DNA of 49,109 nt from Dehalococcoidia bacterium (GTDB taxonomy: Bacteria > Chloroflexota > Dehalococcoidia > SM23-28-2): positions 1 to 49,109 of the forward strand of contig JAUWYP010000017.1 in assembly GCA_030615765.1 (NCBI GenBank), written 5' to 3'. The translations under genes and the position numbers were made by a program. This document shows positions 21,796 through 29,638 of this stretch, in pieces; the stretch's first letter is position 1, and every line of letters begins with the position of its first letter. The notes beneath the pieces are model-generated. The model saw only the letters and a list, made by a program, of their open reading frames with translations. It was not told the DNA's origin and did no database searches.

Positions 21796-23946
21796 ATGGA
21801 ACTAGTTTGGCTTGTGCCCATTATAGGGGCGGCAACAGTAATCTTCGCTCTCTGGTTGGCCTTGAATGTCCTACGCCGGGACCGCGGCTCCTCCGAGATG
21901 CAAGATATCGCCGCCATGATCTTGGAGGGGGCCAATGCCTTCATGTACCGCCAGTACCGGACCATCGCTATGCTATCGGTGGTCACGGCGGTAGTCGTCG
22001 GCGCTATTGTTGGCTACTTCGATGAGAGCCTGAAGATCGGTGTCTACACCGGCATCGCCTTTATGGTGGGTGCGTCTGCCTCCGCCCTTTCGGGGTTCAT
22101 CGGCATGTACGTGGCTGTGCGTTCCAACGTGCGCTGCGCCTCGGCCGCCACCCGCAGCCTGCGCGAGGCGGTCACCGTCTCCCTGCGAGGCGGCGCCGTC
22201 TCGGGCTTCGCGATCGTCGCCCTAAGCCTCCTGGGGGTGGCCGGCATCTTCGCCGTCTACAGTCGCCTGCTGGGCAACCCCATGGACGATGCTCCCTTCC
22301 TTATCGTGGGCTTTGGCTTCGGAGCGAGCTTCGTGGCCCTGTTCGCCCAGCTCGGCGGCGGCATCTACACCAAGGCCGCCGATGTGGGCGCCGACCTGGT
22401 GGGCAAGGTGGAGGCTGGTATCCCCGAGGACGACCCCCGCAACGCCGCCGTGATAGCAGACCTGGTGGGCGACAACGTGGGCGACTGCGCTGGCCGTGGC
22501 GCCGACTTGTTCGAGTCCACGGCCGCCGAGAACATCGGCGCGATGATCCTGGGGGTGGCCATCTATCGCCTCACCGGCGACCCAGAGTGGATCCTCTTTC
22601 CTCTGGTGATCCGTGCCCTGGGCCTGGTGGCTACCGGCATAGGAGTGATGAGCGTCCCCTTCTTCTCGCGAGAGAACCAAAACCCGATGACACCCCTCAA
22701 TTACGGCTACTACGTCATCACCGCCCTCTCGGTTCTGTTCATGTTCATGACCACCAAACTGATGATGGGTAGCCACTGGCACTGGTTCTTCCTCGCCGGC
22801 GTTGTCGGCATCGCTACCAGCGTGGTCTTCGTCTACATCACCCAGTACTACACCTCCAGCGCCTGGCGGCCTGTTAAGGAGATAGTCAACGCCTCGCGCA
22901 CAGGGCCGGCCACCAATATCATCGCGGGGACGGCGGTAGGCCTGGAGACTACCTTCGCCACCGCCCTAGCCATCGGCGGTGCTCTGGTGATCTCCTTCAT
23001 CCTGGGCAGCCAGTCGGACCTGCCCAACGGCGGCGTCTTCGGCACAGCGGTGGCCACCATGGGCATGCTGATGTCTGCTGCCTACATCCTGTCCATGGAC
23101 ACCTTCGGCCCCATCACCGACAACGCCAGTGGGATCATCGAGATGTCGGGAGCCTCGGCCAGCGCTCGCCGCATCACCGACGAGCTGGACGCCGTGGGCA
23201 ACACCACCAAGGCCCTCACCAAGGGCTACGCCATGGCCTCCGCCGGACTGGCCGCCTTCCTCCTTTTCAGCGCCTTCCTGGACAAAGTGAAGGAAACGAC
23301 GGGAGAAGAGGTAATAGTCAGGATGAACGATGTCGGCGAGTTCGTGGCCGCCCTCCTGGGGGTGATGCTGGTCTTCCTGTTCAGCTCGCTGGCCATCCGC
23401 GCCGTCGGAGGGGCGGCAGCCAAGATCATCGAAGAGGTGCGGAGACAGTTCCGCGAGGACCCTGGAATCATGGAGGGGACATCCCGCCCCGACTACGGCC
23501 GCGCCGTGGACATCACCACTAGCGCCGCCCTGCGAGGGATGATCGCACCGGGCCTGCTGGCGGTGGGAACGCCCATCGTGGTGGGCGTCTTCTTCCGCCT
23601 CCTCTTCGAAGCGGGGTGGCTGGATGACACCGGCCCCGAGACGGTGGCCGCCCTGCTGATGGTGGGGACCATCGGCGGCCTGATCCTGGCCACCTTCTTC
23701 AACAACGTAGGGGGCGCCTGGGACAACGCCAAGAAGTACATTGAAGCGGGCCTTCTGAAGGTTCCCGCAAGTAACCCCGGCGACGAAGACGTGGTGCTGG
23801 GCAAAGGGTCGGACGCTCACAAGGCGGCGGTGGTGGGCGATACGGTGGGGGACCCCTTCAAGGACACGGCAGGGCCCTCGCTGCACGTGCTGGTGAAGCT
23901 CCTGAGCACCGTAACCCTGGTGCTGGCGCCGCTGTTTATCTCCTAG
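21796..23946 (+). CDS. hppA: Membrane-bound proton-translocating pyrophosphatase, K+-independent
   Basis: A 716-residue polytopic enzyme that couples PPi hydrolysis to H+ pumping. Active-site signatures are GGGIYTKAADVGADLVGK, DNVGDCAGRGADLFES and, near the C-terminus, GDTVGDPFKDTAGPS. GNTTKALTKG carries Lys where K+-dependent enzymes have Ala, which marks the K+-independent class. Its presence suggests energy conservation from biosynthetic PPi. It is followed convergently by the MBL gene. Confidence 0.96.
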   Translation: MELVWLVPIIGAATVIFALWLALNVLRRDRGSSEMQDIAAMILEGANAFMYRQYRTIAMLSVVTAVVVGAIVGYFDESLKIGVYTGIAFMVGASASALSGFIGMYVAVRSNVRCASAATRSLREAVTVSLRGGAVSGFAIVALSLLGVAGIFAVYSRLLGNPMDDAPFLIVGFGFGASFVALFAQLGGGIYTKAADVGADLVGKVEAGIPEDDPRNAAVIADLVGDNVGDCAGRGADLFESTAAENIGAMILGVAIYRLTGDPEWILFPLVIRALGLVATGIGVMSVPFFSRENQNPMTPLNYGYYVITALSVLFMFMTTKLMMGSHWHWFFLAGVVGIATSVVFVYITQYYTSSAWRPVKEIVNASRTGPATNIIAGTAVGLETTFATALAIGGALVISFILGSQSDLPNGGVFGTAVATMGMLMSAAYILSMDTFGPITDNASGIIEMSGASASARRITDELDAVGNTTKALTKGYAMASAGLAAFLLFSAFLDKVKETTGEEVIVRMNDVGEFVAALLGVMLVFLFSSLAIRAVGGAAAKIIEEVRRQFREDPGIMEGTSRPDYGRAVDITTSAALRGMIAPGLLAVGTPIVVGVFFRLLFEAGWLDDTGPETVAALLMVGTIGGLILATFFNNVGGAWDNAKKYIEAGLLKVPASNPGDEDVVLGKGSDAHKAAVVGDTVGDPFKDTAGPSLHVLVKLLSTVTLVLAPLFIS

Positions 23947-23950
23947 CGGC

Positions 23951-24613
23951 CTAGTCCGGGTCGATGCCCATGTACACCCGCGGATTCTTGAGGAAGGGGT
24001 TGTGCTCTTTTTCCTGGCCGATGGTGGTGGTAGGGCCGTGGCCGGGCAGCACCAGCGTCTCGTCTGGGAGGGCAAAGAGCTTGTCGCGGATGCTCCTGAA
24101 GAGTTGCAGGCCGTCGCCGCCGGGCAGGTCGAAGCGGCCGATGCTTAGCTGGAAGAGAACGTCGCCGCTGAACACCACTCCTTCGCCGTAGAGGCAGATG
24201 TGTCCGGGACTATGGCCGGGACAGAAGAGCACCTGGAACCTTAGCCTGCCCACGCTTATCTCCTGGCCTTCCTCCAGCCAGATCTCCGGTTCGTTCATCC
24301 GTGGCAAGGGGCGACCCAGCCACATCATGGCCGTATCGCTCTGGTAGGCGGTGTATTCATAGGCAGTGCGATGCATGGCCACCGGGGCCTTGGTGGCCTC
24401 GCGTACCGCCTCCACGGCGCCAATGTGGTCGATGTGCTCGTGGGTGAGAACGATGAGCCTGGCGGTCAGGCCTTTCCGCTCTAGGGCAGCCAGGATCTCG
24501 GCGCCATCATCGCCGGGGTCGACGATCATCGCCTCCTTGGTCGCCTCGCAGCCAGCGATGAAGCAGTTACCCTGGAGGAAGCCAGTGGGAAAGCCCTCCA
24601 GAATCATCGCCAT
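23951..24613 (-). CDS. MBL-fold metallo-hydrolase (glyoxalase II-like)
   Basis: A 220-residue metallo-beta-lactamase-fold protein with zinc motif THEHIDHIG, FCPGHSPGHI, FSGDVLFQ and LPGHGPTTT. Short relatives are hydroxyacylglutathione-hydrolase-like or persulfide-related thioesterases, but no glutathione or rhodanese context is visible, so the substrate is unknown. It ends four bases after hppA on the opposite strand. Confidence 0.92.
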   Translation of the reverse strand: MAMILEGFPTGFLQGNCFIAGCEATKEAMIVDPGDDGAEILAALERKGLTARLIVLTHEHIDHIGAVEAVREATKAPVAMHRTAYEYTAYQSDTAMMWLGRPLPRMNEPEIWLEEGQEISVGRLRFQVLFCPGHSPGHICLYGEGVVFSGDVLFQLSIGRFDLPGGDGLQLFRSIRDKLFALPDETLVLPGHGPTTTIGQEKEHNPFLKNPRVYMGIDPD

Positions 24614-24644
24614 CGCTCAGCCCTGTTCTCAGTACGAAGCAATG

Positions 24645-24986
24645 CTAGATCTTCTCAAACCGCTCAGTGTCCAGGACAAAGACGATGGCGCCGCCCGCTC
24701 TCACCTGAAGGGGCTGGTCGGGCGGCAGGCTGCCCGGAAAGGGCAGGGTCTGGACGGGTACATACTCCTCGCGGGGCCGGCATTCAGCCCTGACCATGGC
24801 CAGTACTTCGTCCACGGCAGCAGCGGCTACTCCCGACAGCAGAGTGACGTTGCCGCGGCGTAGAAAACCGCCGGTGCTGCTGATCTTGGTGACCGGATGA
24901 CCGGCCTCCGTCATCTTCTCCAGCAGGCGGTCGGCGTCCTCGGGAGCGGTGATGATGATCAGCAGCTTCTGGACAGAGGAAGACAA
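24645..24986 (-). CDS. darA: Cyclic-di-AMP receptor, PII-like (DarA/YaaQ family)
   Basis: A 113-residue protein with the DUF970 pattern: KLLIIITAPEDADRLLEKM, HPVTKISSTGGFLRRGNVTL and the end GGAIVFVLDTERF. Characterised DarA binds c-di-AMP as a trimer. TTG at 24986 follows GAGGCGAG; the longer frame upstream is occupied by a YtxH-type gene in another frame. Its presence implies c-di-AMP signalling; no diadenylate cyclase is in the window. Confidence 0.85.
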   Translation of the reverse strand: MSSSVQKLLIIITAPEDADRLLEKMTEAGHPVTKISSTGGFLRRGNVTLLSGVAAAAVDEVLAMVRAECRPREEYVPVQTLPFPGSLPPDQPLQVRAGGAIVFVLDTERFEKI

Positions 24987-25005
24987 GGGCTCGCCTCTAC
25001 AGTCG

Positions 25006-25164
25006 TCAGAGCCTTTCAGCCTGTCGCTCCTGCCTGGCCCGCCAGCGCTCCTGAGCCTTATAGGCAATGAGCTGCCGCATGACATTGCCCGGCTGGGGCG
25101 CCACGAGCAAGCCCACGGCGGCACCTACGGCCAGCCCCAGAATAAACCCCAAAAGGAACCGCAT
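25006..25164 (-). CDS. YtxH-like small membrane protein
   Basis: A 52-residue protein with an N-terminal Gly/Ala-rich membrane helix (MRFLLGFILGLAVGAAVG), then LLVAPQPGNVMRQL and a charged helix. This matches the short YtxH-type pattern of a Gly-rich helix followed by APxxG. It lies 19 bases upstream of darA on the same strand, forming a small operon. Confidence 0.7.
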   Translation of the reverse strand: MRFLLGFILGLAVGAAVGLLVAPQPGNVMRQLIAYKAQERWRARQERQAERL

Positions 25165-25228
25165 ATTTCTTACCCCCGTTGCCCGCGAGTTCTGCTTCTG
25201 TCAATCCTACCACGCGGGCCCTGCCTGA

Positions 25229-25323
25229 TGGTAGGTAATCCGCGGGTTGAAACCCGCGGCTTCCTAGAATCGATCGATAGTGCTGCGGGATTTATCCCGC
25301 AGGCTTGGAAAGTTCACCTACCA
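25229..25323 (+). repeat. Nested palindromic element (two hairpins inside an outer stem)
   Basis: An outer 8-bp pair (TGGTAGGT at 25229, ACCTACCA at 25316) encloses two perfect 9-bp hairpins: CCGCGGGTT-GA-AACCCGCGG (25240-25259) and CTGCGGGAT-TT-ATCCCGCAG (25283-25302). The layout predicts a three-way junction in RNA or cruciform DNA. It resembles dispersed REP-type repeats; it sits 87 bases before glyQS. Confidence 0.8.
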
Positions 25324-25409
25324 ACGGCGAACGGCCATCTTTACTTTGGCTTTGGAAACTGGTAACTTCAACGCAGGTTTCTGTCCGCCTTCAATCAGTT
25401 CGAAAGCCT

Positions 25410-26792
25410 ATGTCCACCAAAGCTACCGTAGAGAAACTTGTATCCCTGTGCAAGCGCCGCGGCCTGGTCTTCCAGAGCAGCGAGATATACGGGGGCATCG
25501 GCGGCTTCTGGGACTACGGGCCGCTGGGCGTGGAGCTCAAGAATAACATCAAGCAGGCCTGGTGGAGAGCTGTCGTTCAGGAGCGCGACGACGTGGTGGG
25601 CCAGGACGCGGCCATCATCATGAACCCCACAGTCTGGCGGGCCAGCGGCCACCTGGACACCTTCGCCGACCCGATGGTCGACTGCAAGGAGTGCAAGAAG
25701 CGCTTTCGGGCCGACGATCTGGCGGGGGCGGTGCCGGCAGGCGCCCACGGCCACGAGGCGGAGGCCGCCAAGGTTACGCGCTGCCCTGAGTGCGGCGGCG
25801 AGCTCACCGAGCCCCGTATGTTCAACCTGATGTTCCGGACCTACGTCGGCCCGGTGGAGGACGATGCCTCCACCGCCTATCTGCGGCCGGAGACGGCCCA
25901 GGGCATCTTCGTCAATTTCACCAATGTCCTCACCACCACCCGCAAGAAGCTGCCGCTGGGCATCGCCCAGATCGGTAAGGCCTTCCGCAACGAGATCACG
26001 CCGGGCAACTTCATCTTCCGCGACCGCGAGTTCGAGCAGATGGAGATCGAGTACTTCGTCAAGCCAGGCACGGACGAGCAGTGGCATCAGCACTGGGTGG
26101 AGGAGCGCTACAACTGGTACCTCGGCCTGGGGATGCGGAAGGAGAACGTGCGGGTGCGCCAGCTGGACCACGAGGAGCTGGCCCACTACGCCAAGGACAC
26201 CTACGAGATCGAGTATCTGTTCCCGATGGGCTGGTCGGAGCTGGAGGGCATCGCCAATCGCACCGACTTCGACCTGCGCCGCCACGCCGAGTACAGCGGC
26301 CGCAACCTGGAGTACTTCGACGAGGAGAGCGGGGAGCACATCGTTCCCTACGTCATCGAGCCGTCGGCGGGGGTGGACCGCCTGTTCATGGCCTTCCTGA
26401 TGGACGCCTACGACGAGGAGGAGGTGCGGGGCCCTTCGGCAGGCTCAGGACGGGGCCAGACGCGGGTGATCCTGCGGCTGCACAAGGACCTGGCGCCGAT
26501 CAAGGTGGCGGTGCTGCCCCTGAGCCGCAACGAGAAGCTTGTGCCGCCGGCGAAGGAGGTGTGGGCTATCGTCCGGAAGCACTGGATGAGCCAGTACGAC
26601 GACGCCCAGGCCATCGGGCGGCGGTATCGGCGGCAGGACGAGGTGGGCACGCCGCTGTGCGTGACCATCGACTTCGACACGCTGGAGGACGAGGCGGTGA
26701 CCATCCGGGAGCGGGACAGCATGGAGCAGGTGCGGGTGCCCATCGCCGGGCTGGTGGCGGCGCTGCGGGAGAAGCTGGAGACGCGCGTTTGA
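25410..26792 (+). CDS. glyQS: Glycyl-tRNA synthetase (dimeric, class IIa)
   Basis: A 460-residue eukaryal/archaeal-type GlyRS. Motifs are SSEIYGGIGGFWDYGPLG, a zinc insertion (CKEC and CPEC), AYLRPETAQGIFVNF, IGKAFRNEITPGNFIFR and EPSAGVDRLF, with the C-terminal anticodon-binding domain (APIKVAVLPL). An unusual in-frame insertion, VRGPSAGSGRGQ, near residue 345 is encoded by a repeat-like sequence. The ATG at 25410 is chosen because upstream codons are not family-like; no strong ribosome site is seen. No T-box leader was recognised. Confidence 0.95.
   Translation: MSTKATVEKLVSLCKRRGLVFQSSEIYGGIGGFWDYGPLGVELKNNIKQAWWRAVVQERDDVVGQDAAIIMNPTVWRASGHLDTFADPMVDCKECKKRFRADDLAGAVPAGAHGHEAEAAKVTRCPECGGELTEPRMFNLMFRTYVGPVEDDASTAYLRPETAQGIFVNFTNVLTTTRKKLPLGIAQIGKAFRNEITPGNFIFRDREFEQMEIEYFVKPGTDEQWHQHWVEERYNWYLGLGMRKENVRVRQLDHEELAHYAKDTYEIEYLFPMGWSELEGIANRTDFDLRRHAEYSGRNLEYFDEESGEHIVPYVIEPSAGVDRLFMAFLMDAYDEEEVRGPSAGSGRGQTRVILRLHKDLAPIKVAVLPLSRNEKLVPPAKEVWAIVRKHWMSQYDDAQAIGRRYRRQDEVGTPLCVTIDFDTLEDEAVTIRERDSMEQVRVPIAGLVAALREKLETRV
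26431..26457 (+). repeat. Short dispersed-repeat-like sequence inside glyQS
   Basis: CCCTTCGGCAGGCTCAGGAC matches the style of the CCTTCGACAGGCTCAGG repeats common in GC-rich bacteria. It is flanked by GGGGC/GGGGCC and inserts in frame between the catalytic and anticodon-binding domains. Confidence 0.55.
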
Positions 26793-26819
26793 TTGTGTTC
26801 GCGAAAATTCTTTTGCTTT

Positions 26820-26856
26820 GGGGGTCCCCCGCATCTGGTGAGGGGACTTTTTCTTT
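26820..26856 (+). terminator. Rho-independent terminator after glyQS
   Basis: GTCCCC (26824) pairs with GGGGAC (26842), followed by TTTTTCTTT. The following 200 bases contain a possible TAGAAT -10 at 26913 for the next gene and nothing else recognisable. Confidence 0.8.
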
Positions 26857-27063
26857 GATTGTTCCGCACCGCTGAGCGGGAAGGCCACTGTTAAGGTGGT
26901 TGGCGACAGTGATAGAATGAGCGTTCGAGGGGAGAGGTGGAAGGGGTAGGCGGCACGGGGGGAGAGGGTAGGAGACTGAGCAAGCCCACGAGGACGCACA
27001 TCAGCCTAACCTTTGTTCGACTCGTGACGGCCTGAGGGCCCCGAAGGCAAGCGGGAGGGCGCC

Positions 27064-28323
27064 ATGGGTAGGTTCGAGCTAGACAAGTGGGATGTCCGTA
27101 GGCTCTACGAGCACTGGAAGAAACACCGCCTTAACGTTCGACCTGAATATCAAAGAACCAAGGTCTGGCCGGACAGAATGAAGTACGCCCTGGTTGAGAC
27201 AGTTCTTCACGACTGGCCAATGGGCCTGATCATGATCAACGTTGCCCCCCATGTCGAGGCGGAGGGCCCGCCGGTCGAGTACTACGAGGTTGTTGATGGA
27301 CAGCAAAGACTGGCGACGCTCTTCGAGTACAAGGACGGCGATGAGCAATGGGTGAAGAAAGCCCCGCCCAAGGGTGTACAGTTCACGCCTTATGGGAAGC
27401 TGAACCCAAGCTTCCAGGAGGCGTTTGACGAGTACAGGGTGGCTGTGGCAGTGATGCGCGATTTTGAGCAAGATGAAATACTCGACATCTATAGCCGCCT
27501 GCAACACAGCAAACCGCTGAAGATCGGCGAGAAGGTGAAAGCACTCAAGAGTGAGTTCAAGCCCCATGTCCTAGAGCTAACCCACCACAAGATATTTGGA
27601 CTGGCGAGCGGCCGACATAGGGTGCGCGACGGCCACTGGAATCTAGCGGCCGTTTTCTTCAAGGCAGTGTACAGAAACAGGCCTTTGGACCGCCAGGAAT
27701 TCGCTCATCTTGACGAGTTCCTACGACATGAGCCATACGACCCCAGCAGAGCGAAGAAGGCTGCGGCGGAGACGGCCAAGATACTCAACTTCGAGTATAG
27801 GATGGCTGAAGAGGCGTCAGACCAGGAACCAAACTTCGAGGGCAATCTCGCCAGCCCGCGACTGATAAAGTGGATGTTCGCCAGTTTACAGCTTCTATTT
27901 CCACGCTATGTGCTGAGCGGTCGTGAACATCTTCTGGCAGAGGGTGTCCGGTCGTACTGGCACGCGAGAGACCAGGAGGGCAGCGACGAGTGGGCCGCGT
28001 ATTTAAACACGGGGAGAACAGGGCGCATAGATACGGACGACGTGCGCGCTTGTGTTGAGCAGCTCATGAATCGAATGATTGGCGCCTCAGAGGCGGAAGC
28101 GCTGGACCCCAAGCGCTTTTTTTCGCGTGAGCAACGCGGGGAGATATTCGCGAACTCGAAGGGCAAGTGTGCTCTGTGTGGCATCAAACTGACCAAGACG
28201 AACTTCCACGCCGACCACATAGTGCCCCATCGCCAAGGCGGGCCGACTGAGGTGAAGAACGGCCAAGCGCTGTGTACCGCCTGCAACCGAAAGAAGGGCG
28301 GGAATGCAGAACTGTTTGAATAA
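27064..28323 (+). CDS. DUF262 (ParB/Srx-like) protein with C-terminal HNH endonuclease
   Basis: A 419-residue protein. The N-terminal DUF262 domain contains PEYQRTKVW and the nucleotide-associated VVDGQQRLATL motif. The C-terminal HNH domain has CALCGIKL, HADHIVPHRQGG and LCTACNRKKGG, i.e. two zinc Cys pairs around the DHI catalytic His. Similar domain pairs occur in GmrSD-like, modification-targeting restriction systems and other phage-defence proteins. Its base composition is less GC-rich than its neighbours, hinting at transfer. It starts after GGGAGGGCGCC and is followed 33 bases later by the SbcD-like gene. Confidence 0.88.
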   Translation: MGRFELDKWDVRRLYEHWKKHRLNVRPEYQRTKVWPDRMKYALVETVLHDWPMGLIMINVAPHVEAEGPPVEYYEVVDGQQRLATLFEYKDGDEQWVKKAPPKGVQFTPYGKLNPSFQEAFDEYRVAVAVMRDFEQDEILDIYSRLQHSKPLKIGEKVKALKSEFKPHVLELTHHKIFGLASGRHRVRDGHWNLAAVFFKAVYRNRPLDRQEFAHLDEFLRHEPYDPSRAKKAAAETAKILNFEYRMAEEASDQEPNFEGNLASPRLIKWMFASLQLLFPRYVLSGREHLLAEGVRSYWHARDQEGSDEWAAYLNTGRTGRIDTDDVRACVEQLMNRMIGASEAEALDPKRFFSREQRGEIFANSKGKCALCGIKLTKTNFHADHIVPHRQGGPTEVKNGQALCTACNRKKGGNAELFE

Positions 28324-28356
28324 GTCAGTGGTCACGGGACCTCGGCAGCATTCTCG

Positions 28357-29634
28357 GTGATCCGCGTCCTGCATTTCGCTGACCTGCACCTGGGGGTCGA
28401 GACGTACGGTCGGCCCGACCCCGACACCGGCCTGTCCACTCGCCTGCTGGACTTCCTGCGCGCCTTCGATGAGCTGGTCGATTTCGCCATCGAGGAGCCG
28501 GTCGACCTCGTGCTCTTCGGCGGCGACGCCTACAAGAGCCGCGAGCCCTCGCAGACGCACCAGCGGGAGTTCGCCATCCGCCTGAGGCGGATGGTGGACG
28601 CGGACATCCCGGTGCTCCTGCTGGTGGGCAACCACGACCTGCCCGGCGCCGTCTCGCGGGCCACGACGCTGGAGATATTCGACACGCTGGGCATCGAGAA
28701 GGTCTACGTGGCGGCCAAGCCCACGACGCTGGTCATCCCGACGGGCAACGGCGCGCTCCAGATCGTGGCCCTGCCCTGGCTGACGCCCAGTCGGCTCCTG
28801 ACACGCGAGGAGTACAGGAACATGGGCGTCGACCAGCTCCTGCGGGCCATGGAGGACCGCATGGGGCGGTTCATCGAGGAGCACGCCGAGAAGCTGGACC
28901 CGAACCTGCCGGCGATCCTGGCCGCGCACGTGGCCATGAGCGGCTCGATCGTCCAGACGGGCTCGGAGGAGTGGATGACGGTGGGCCGCTACCCTCAGCT
29001 CATGAAGAGCACCCTGCGGCCGGAGCTGTTCGACTACGTGGCGCTGGGGCATCACCACGTGGCGCAGGTCCTCAGCCACGCACCGCCCATCGTCTACCCG
29101 GGGAGCCTTCAGCGGGTGGACTTCGGCGAGGAGAAGAACGACAAGGGCTTCTACCTACTGGCCATCGACCCCAGCCGGCCGCGGGGCCAGCGGCTAGTAG
29201 GCGAGCCCGAGTTCCGCGCCGTCTGGGCGCGTCCGTTCGTGACGGTGGACGTGCGGCCTCGCCAGGAAGACCCCACGGCGGAGGTGCTGGCCGCCATCGA
29301 GCGGGCGCCGGTGAGCGATGCCATCGTGCGGGTGGTCATCAGGCTGTCGCGGCAGCAGCAGGCGCTGCTGCGGCAGGTGGAGGTGCGCCAGGCGCTGGCC
29401 GAGGCGCACTTCCTGGCCTACGTGAAGGCCGAGCTGACGGAGGAGGCCAGGAGCGGTCGCCTGCCGCCCGACGTGCGGCCGGAATCGCTCAGGCCGATGG
29501 AGGCGCTCCGCCTGTACTTCGACGAGCGCAAGCTGGCGCCGGACCGGCGGGAGGTGCTGCTGCGCTACGCTCGCTCGCTAGTGGCGGGGGAAGAGGAGGA
29601 GGAGGAAGTGGCGGCAGCGGCCGGAAGCGAGTAG
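28357..29634 (+). CDS. sbcD: SbcD/Mre11-like DNA exonuclease subunit
   Basis: A 425-residue calcineurin-like phosphoesterase with all Mre11 motifs: HFADLHLG, LFGGDAY, LVGNHDLPG, AAHVAMSG and LGHHHVAQ. A C-terminal charged helical region would cap Rad50. With the Rad50-like protein two genes later it should form a nuclease-ATPase complex that processes blocked DNA ends and hairpins. Start GTG at 28357. A beta-CASP nuclease gene separates it from its partner. Confidence 0.92.
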   Translation: MIRVLHFADLHLGVETYGRPDPDTGLSTRLLDFLRAFDELVDFAIEEPVDLVLFGGDAYKSREPSQTHQREFAIRLRRMVDADIPVLLLVGNHDLPGAVSRATTLEIFDTLGIEKVYVAAKPTTLVIPTGNGALQIVALPWLTPSRLLTREEYRNMGVDQLLRAMEDRMGRFIEEHAEKLDPNLPAILAAHVAMSGSIVQTGSEEWMTVGRYPQLMKSTLRPELFDYVALGHHHVAQVLSHAPPIVYPGSLQRVDFGEEKNDKGFYLLAIDPSRPRGQRLVGEPEFRAVWARPFVTVDVRPRQEDPTAEVLAAIERAPVSDAIVRVVIRLSRQQQALLRQVEVRQALAEAHFLAYVKAELTEEARSGRLPPDVRPESLRPMEALRLYFDERKLAPDRREVLLRYARSLVAGEEEEEEVAAAAGSE

Positions 29635-29638
29635 GGCG

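Noticed and set aside
25165-25409. Glycine T-box or glycine riboswitch upstream of glyQS
   Set aside because: No T-box core motif or specifier-loop architecture found; the structure present is palindromic and repeat-like.
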